A stretch of 6,389 nucleotides of DNA from Acidobacteriota bacterium (GTDB taxonomy: Bacteria; Acidobacteriota; Terriglobia; Terriglobales; Acidobacteriaceae): positions 1 through 6,389 of the forward strand of contig JAJZHR010000144.1 in NCBI GenBank assembly GCA_021810815.1. Direction: 5' to 3'. The notes under the pieces were generated by a model, which saw only the letters and a program-made list of their open reading frames with translations, was not told the DNA's origin and made no database searches. Shown piece by piece: positions 4,325 to 6,389 of the stretch. A program made the translations under genes and the position numbers. How positions within the stretch are numbered: position 1 is the first letter of the stretch; each line of letters starts with the position of its first letter.

Positions 4325-6130
4325 ATGCATGAAAGCCGGATGAACCGCTGCGCGCGCGCCGTCTTCCAAGGCAGGGTCTACCAGAACCTGGCGATGTTGT
4401 TTTGCCTTCTCTTTGGATTGGCGATCATCGTCAATACCGAGCTATCCGGGAATCCGATGTGGTTCTGGTATGCGATGCTCTTTCATCGCGGAGCGAAGTT
4501 GTATGCCGACCTCCATTTGGCGTTCCAGCCGCTGTTTATTCTGGAATTAGACGCGTGGATGCGGTTGGCAGGAGACAAGTGTCTTGTATCAGTCGTCCCG
4601 TCTGTGATTCACCTTATTGCTTTATGCCTGGGAATCCAACTGGTGCTGCGGGAGTCGCCTTGGCCTGATTGGCAGAAGGCGATTGTGCTGGCGAGCACCT
4701 TTCTTATCTGCATCCACTTCAGTGCATATCTGTTCGACGACTTTCACGTGGTGTCGGACATCTTTTATATCTACTCGCTGGTGTTGTTGTTGAATTTAGC
4801 CAAAGCCGACGCAGCAGCGCGGCAAGTTGGATTGGCTGCCGCGTTGGGAGTCCTTTCCGGATTGGCAGTCACCACCCGCATTAATGACGGTGCCGCGCTC
4901 CTTGCAAGTGCAGGCATATGCCTGTTGGTTCTTGCCAGGAAAAGAAAGCTGCTTGTCGCGGGCTTGTTTGTCGCTGTGGCCGCTTTGACGCCGGTGCTGG
5001 TTGTGCTCATCACCGGCGACTCATTCCATGAATATATTTCGAACAGTATTCTCAGGGCGGCTGCTAGCAAGGGTGGAAGCGGAAGTCTTCTAGCGGATAC
5101 CTTTCTCATGTTTTCCAACGCGATCAAGGTGCTGCACGCTGGAGGGAGGTGGATTCTTCTCTGGGTCGCAGTGATTTTCGCTGTGGGTGCCATTGCGCAG
5201 AAGTATTGGGGGATAAGGGACAAATATGCAATAGCAGCACAATTTGGAATTGCCGCGGTGGGTTTTGCTATCTCGTCGCCGCTAGGGAGGGAGCAGCTTC
5301 TCTCGGGCGCATTGCTTGGCGAGCTATCGATTGTCTCGGTGGCTGTGATTTATTTGCTTTCCCTGATCATCATCGTTCGTTGTCTGATGTGGGGATCAGG
5401 GCATTGGAAGAGCGATTTGGATGCGCGGGAAATCCTGGTGTTGGTGCTCCTATTCTGGTTGGCGTCCGGCTCGACTTCTTCAGGGGGGTCTCCGCAGAAT
5501 TTTTTCGAGATGATGGCCGTGCTCTTCCTTCTGTTGCCCGTGATTCAGCCGTTCGGCAAGCAGGCTAATTGGGCGAATACCTCTGTGCTGCCAATTCTCG
5601 TGCTGCTGGGGGTGTCTGGAGCGATATCGAAGATGCAAATTCCGTATGAGTGGCAAAGTACCCACTTCAGCCCCATGTTCGAGAGCCGTGAATGGTACCA
5701 ACATCCGGTGTTTGGCCCGATGTATATTGAGCGCGATCAATTGCAGTTTGTCGTGCCGATTTGCGAGGAGATTAGGCAGGGGAATCCTAAGCCTGAGTTG
5801 TTGTCGCTACCATTTCCATATCCGAACTATTTTTGCGACATTCCCCCCTGGCATGGGTATGTGCAGACCTTCTTCGACACATCTACTCGTGCGGCGATTC
5901 TCGGGCTGATTCAGGAACTGCGGACCGATCCTCCACAGTGGATTGTGTATCAGCGGCAATTGAGGATCCTGGTTCTTCACGAGTTGGTATACCATCATGG
6001 GCAATCGTTGGCGCAGCGCGATCTGGATGATTTGATTATGCAAAAGATCGCGACGGGTCAGTGGCAGTTGGTGGAGAAGAGGCACTATCTTCCCGGCGAT
6101 GGTTGGCTGATTATTCGAACGAGGCCATAG
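4325..6130 (+). CDS. Polytopic membrane protein, probable GT-C-fold glycosyltransferase (family 39-like)
   Basis: The product has 601 residues from ATG 4325 (628 if GTG 4244 were used). It has a short basic N-terminus, then many hydrophobic helices, at about 21-37, 88-107, 118-134, 145-160, 166-185, 189-204, 208-230, 275-291, 302-318, 333-353, 369-381, 394-408 and 420-436. A soluble C-terminal part of about 165 residues rich in Trp, Tyr and Pro follows. After the first helix comes RGAKLYADLHLAFQPLFIL (55-73). A Tyr-x-Asp motif in this first outer loop, followed by a Pro, is typical of GT-C enzymes that take sugars from polyprenyl-phosphate donors (ArnT, PMT, RgtA types); Asp62 would be the candidate catalytic acid. 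TTRINDG (183-189) also resembles conserved cytoplasmic-loop positions in such proteins. Substrate and acceptor cannot be told. Base composition looks less GC-rich than the MarC-like gene beside it. A non-catalytic membrane protein remains possible. Confidence 0.68.
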   Translation: MHESRMNRCARAVFQGRVYQNLAMLFCLLFGLAIIVNTELSGNPMWFWYAMLFHRGAKLYADLHLAFQPLFILELDAWMRLAGDKCLVSVVPSVIHLIALCLGIQLVLRESPWPDWQKAIVLASTFLICIHFSAYLFDDFHVVSDIFYIYSLVLLLNLAKADAAARQVGLAAALGVLSGLAVTTRINDGAALLASAGICLLVLARKRKLLVAGLFVAVAALTPVLVVLITGDSFHEYISNSILRAAASKGGSGSLLADTFLMFSNAIKVLHAGGRWILLWVAVIFAVGAIAQKYWGIRDKYAIAAQFGIAAVGFAISSPLGREQLLSGALLGELSIVSVAVIYLLSLIIIVRCLMWGSGHWKSDLDAREILVLVLLFWLASGSTSSGGSPQNFFEMMAVLFLLLPVIQPFGKQANWANTSVLPILVLLGVSGAISKMQIPYEWQSTHFSPMFESREWYQHPVFGPMYIERDQLQFVVPICEEIRQGNPKPELLSLPFPYPNYFCDIPPWHGYVQTFFDTSTRAAILGLIQELRTDPPQWIVYQRQLRILVLHELVYHHGQSLAQRDLDDLIMQKIATGQWQLVEKRHYLPGDGWLIIRTRP

Positions 6131-6219
6131 GTCTGGCTGGTCGCAGAGCCGCAGGATGCGCAGCTTTGCTTCTGGGCCTGGATGAGGGTGTGATGTGCGA
6201 ACTGGATGTGTGGCAGCGT

Positions 6220-6245
6220 CCTGCAACCCAGCCGATGGTTGCAGG
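6220..6245. repeat. Perfect 9-bp inverted repeat before the secreted-protein gene
   Basis: CCTGCAACC (6220-6228) pairs exactly with GGTTGCAGG (6237-6245) around an 8-nt loop. No T-run follows. It ends 7 bp before the RBS of the next gene, so it could be an operator, a translation-modulating hairpin, or a factor-assisted stop for the gene ending at 6130. Confidence 0.55.
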
Positions 6246-6252
6246 GGTCTAC

Positions 6253-6258
6253 GGAGGG
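6253..6258 (+). promoter_or_regulatory. Ribosome binding site of the right-edge secreted protein
   Basis: GGAGGG lies 9 nt before ATG 6268. The frame is open further upstream (ATG 6235, ATG 6193, GTG 6190), but only 6268 combines a good RBS with a normal-length signal peptide. Confidence 0.65.
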
Positions 6259-6267
6259 CCGCGCCGC

Positions 6268-6389
6268 ATGGTTGTCGATAGCGGGCCGCATGGCGGTTTC
6301 AAATACACGGCGGTCTTGCTGGTGCTTCTGGGGTGGGCTGTTGCTGCGCAGGCGCGTTTTGTGCCGCCGACCTGCAAGAATTCGTTCAC
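6268..6389 (+). CDS. Exported protein, N-terminal part (signal peptide; cut by right edge)
   Basis: Forty full codons and two bases of the next run off the right edge without a stop. The sequence starts MVVDSGPHGGFKY, with Lys12 as the n-region charge. The hydrophobic core TAVLLVLLGWAVA follows (14-26), then AQA (27-29) before RFVPPTCKNSF, a near-ideal type I signal peptidase site after residue 29. The mature protein would be periplasmic or secreted. It is not a standard lipoprotein: the only Cys (36) lies seven residues past the cleavage site and lacks a lipobox. What follows is too short to assign a family. The words NSF(T) near the mature N-terminus recall the start of some M48-type metalloproteases, whose mature part often opens with F-[ST]-x-E-Q-E, but this is a guess. 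It follows the GT-C-like gene on the same strand after 137 bp containing an inverted repeat, so its own promoter or weak read-through are both possible. Confidence 0.7.
   Translation, partial: MVVDSGPHGGFKYTAVLLVLLGWAVAAQARFVPPTCKNSF

Noticed and set aside
4046..4369. 107-codon minus-strand frame in the spacer before the GT-C-like gene
   Set aside because: No family resemblance and no RBS seen. It runs through the tandem hairpins and the start of the downstream gene. A small gene cannot be fully excluded but is not supported.
1..6389. A previously undescribed multi-gene system or mobile element
   Set aside because: Genes are on alternating strands with independent spacers. Two are core metabolic genes, and no integrase, transposase, terminal repeats or defence-like domains are seen. 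Only individual unknowns (1-456, 4325-6130 and 6268 onward) deserve follow-up.

Overview
This 6.4 kb window is a moderately GC-rich bacterial chromosome segment with six genes, two of them cut by the window edges. The SAM synthetase and branched-chain aminotransferase sequences resemble what I remember of Acidobacteriota (Terriglobia: Granulicella, Terriglobus, Edaphobacter and relatives). That assignment is from memory and is only moderately sure. I see no phage, transposase, CRISPR array, tRNA or rRNA, and nothing that amounts to a new multi-gene system.

Layout. Positions 1-456 (minus strand) hold the N-terminal 152 residues of an unrecognised multi-pass membrane protein that continues beyond the left edge. 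A 133-bp divergent spacer with a good promoter candidate leads into metK (590-1771, plus), which ends at a strong intrinsic terminator. A 303-bp spacer between convergent genes, rich in small inverted repeats and one 16-bp direct repeat, separates metK from ilvE (2075-3004, minus). A second spacer of about 300 bp, this time divergent, carries two sets of short repeats. It leads to a MarC-family inner-membrane protein gene (about 3307-4017, plus), followed by two tandem hairpins. A leader of about 300 bp with a GC-rich hairpin precedes a 601-residue polytopic protein resembling GT-C (family 39-like) glycosyltransferases (about 4325-6130, plus). A 137-bp spacer with a perfect inverted repeat then leads to the first 40 codons of a secreted protein with a clear signal peptide (6268 to the right edge).

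How the genes relate. Every complete gene has its own spacer, and the strand changes three times, so these look like single-gene transcription units rather than an operon. metK makes S-adenosylmethionine and ilvE runs the last step of valine, leucine and isoleucine synthesis; both are core metabolism. Both flanking membrane genes could belong to envelope or polysaccharide biology, but only the GT-C-like one has sequence features supporting this. The most useful corrections to a default annotation are the edge-truncated gene at 1-456, the tandem TTG start of metK, the internal starts of the MarC-like and GT-C-like genes, and the signal-peptide gene at the right edge.
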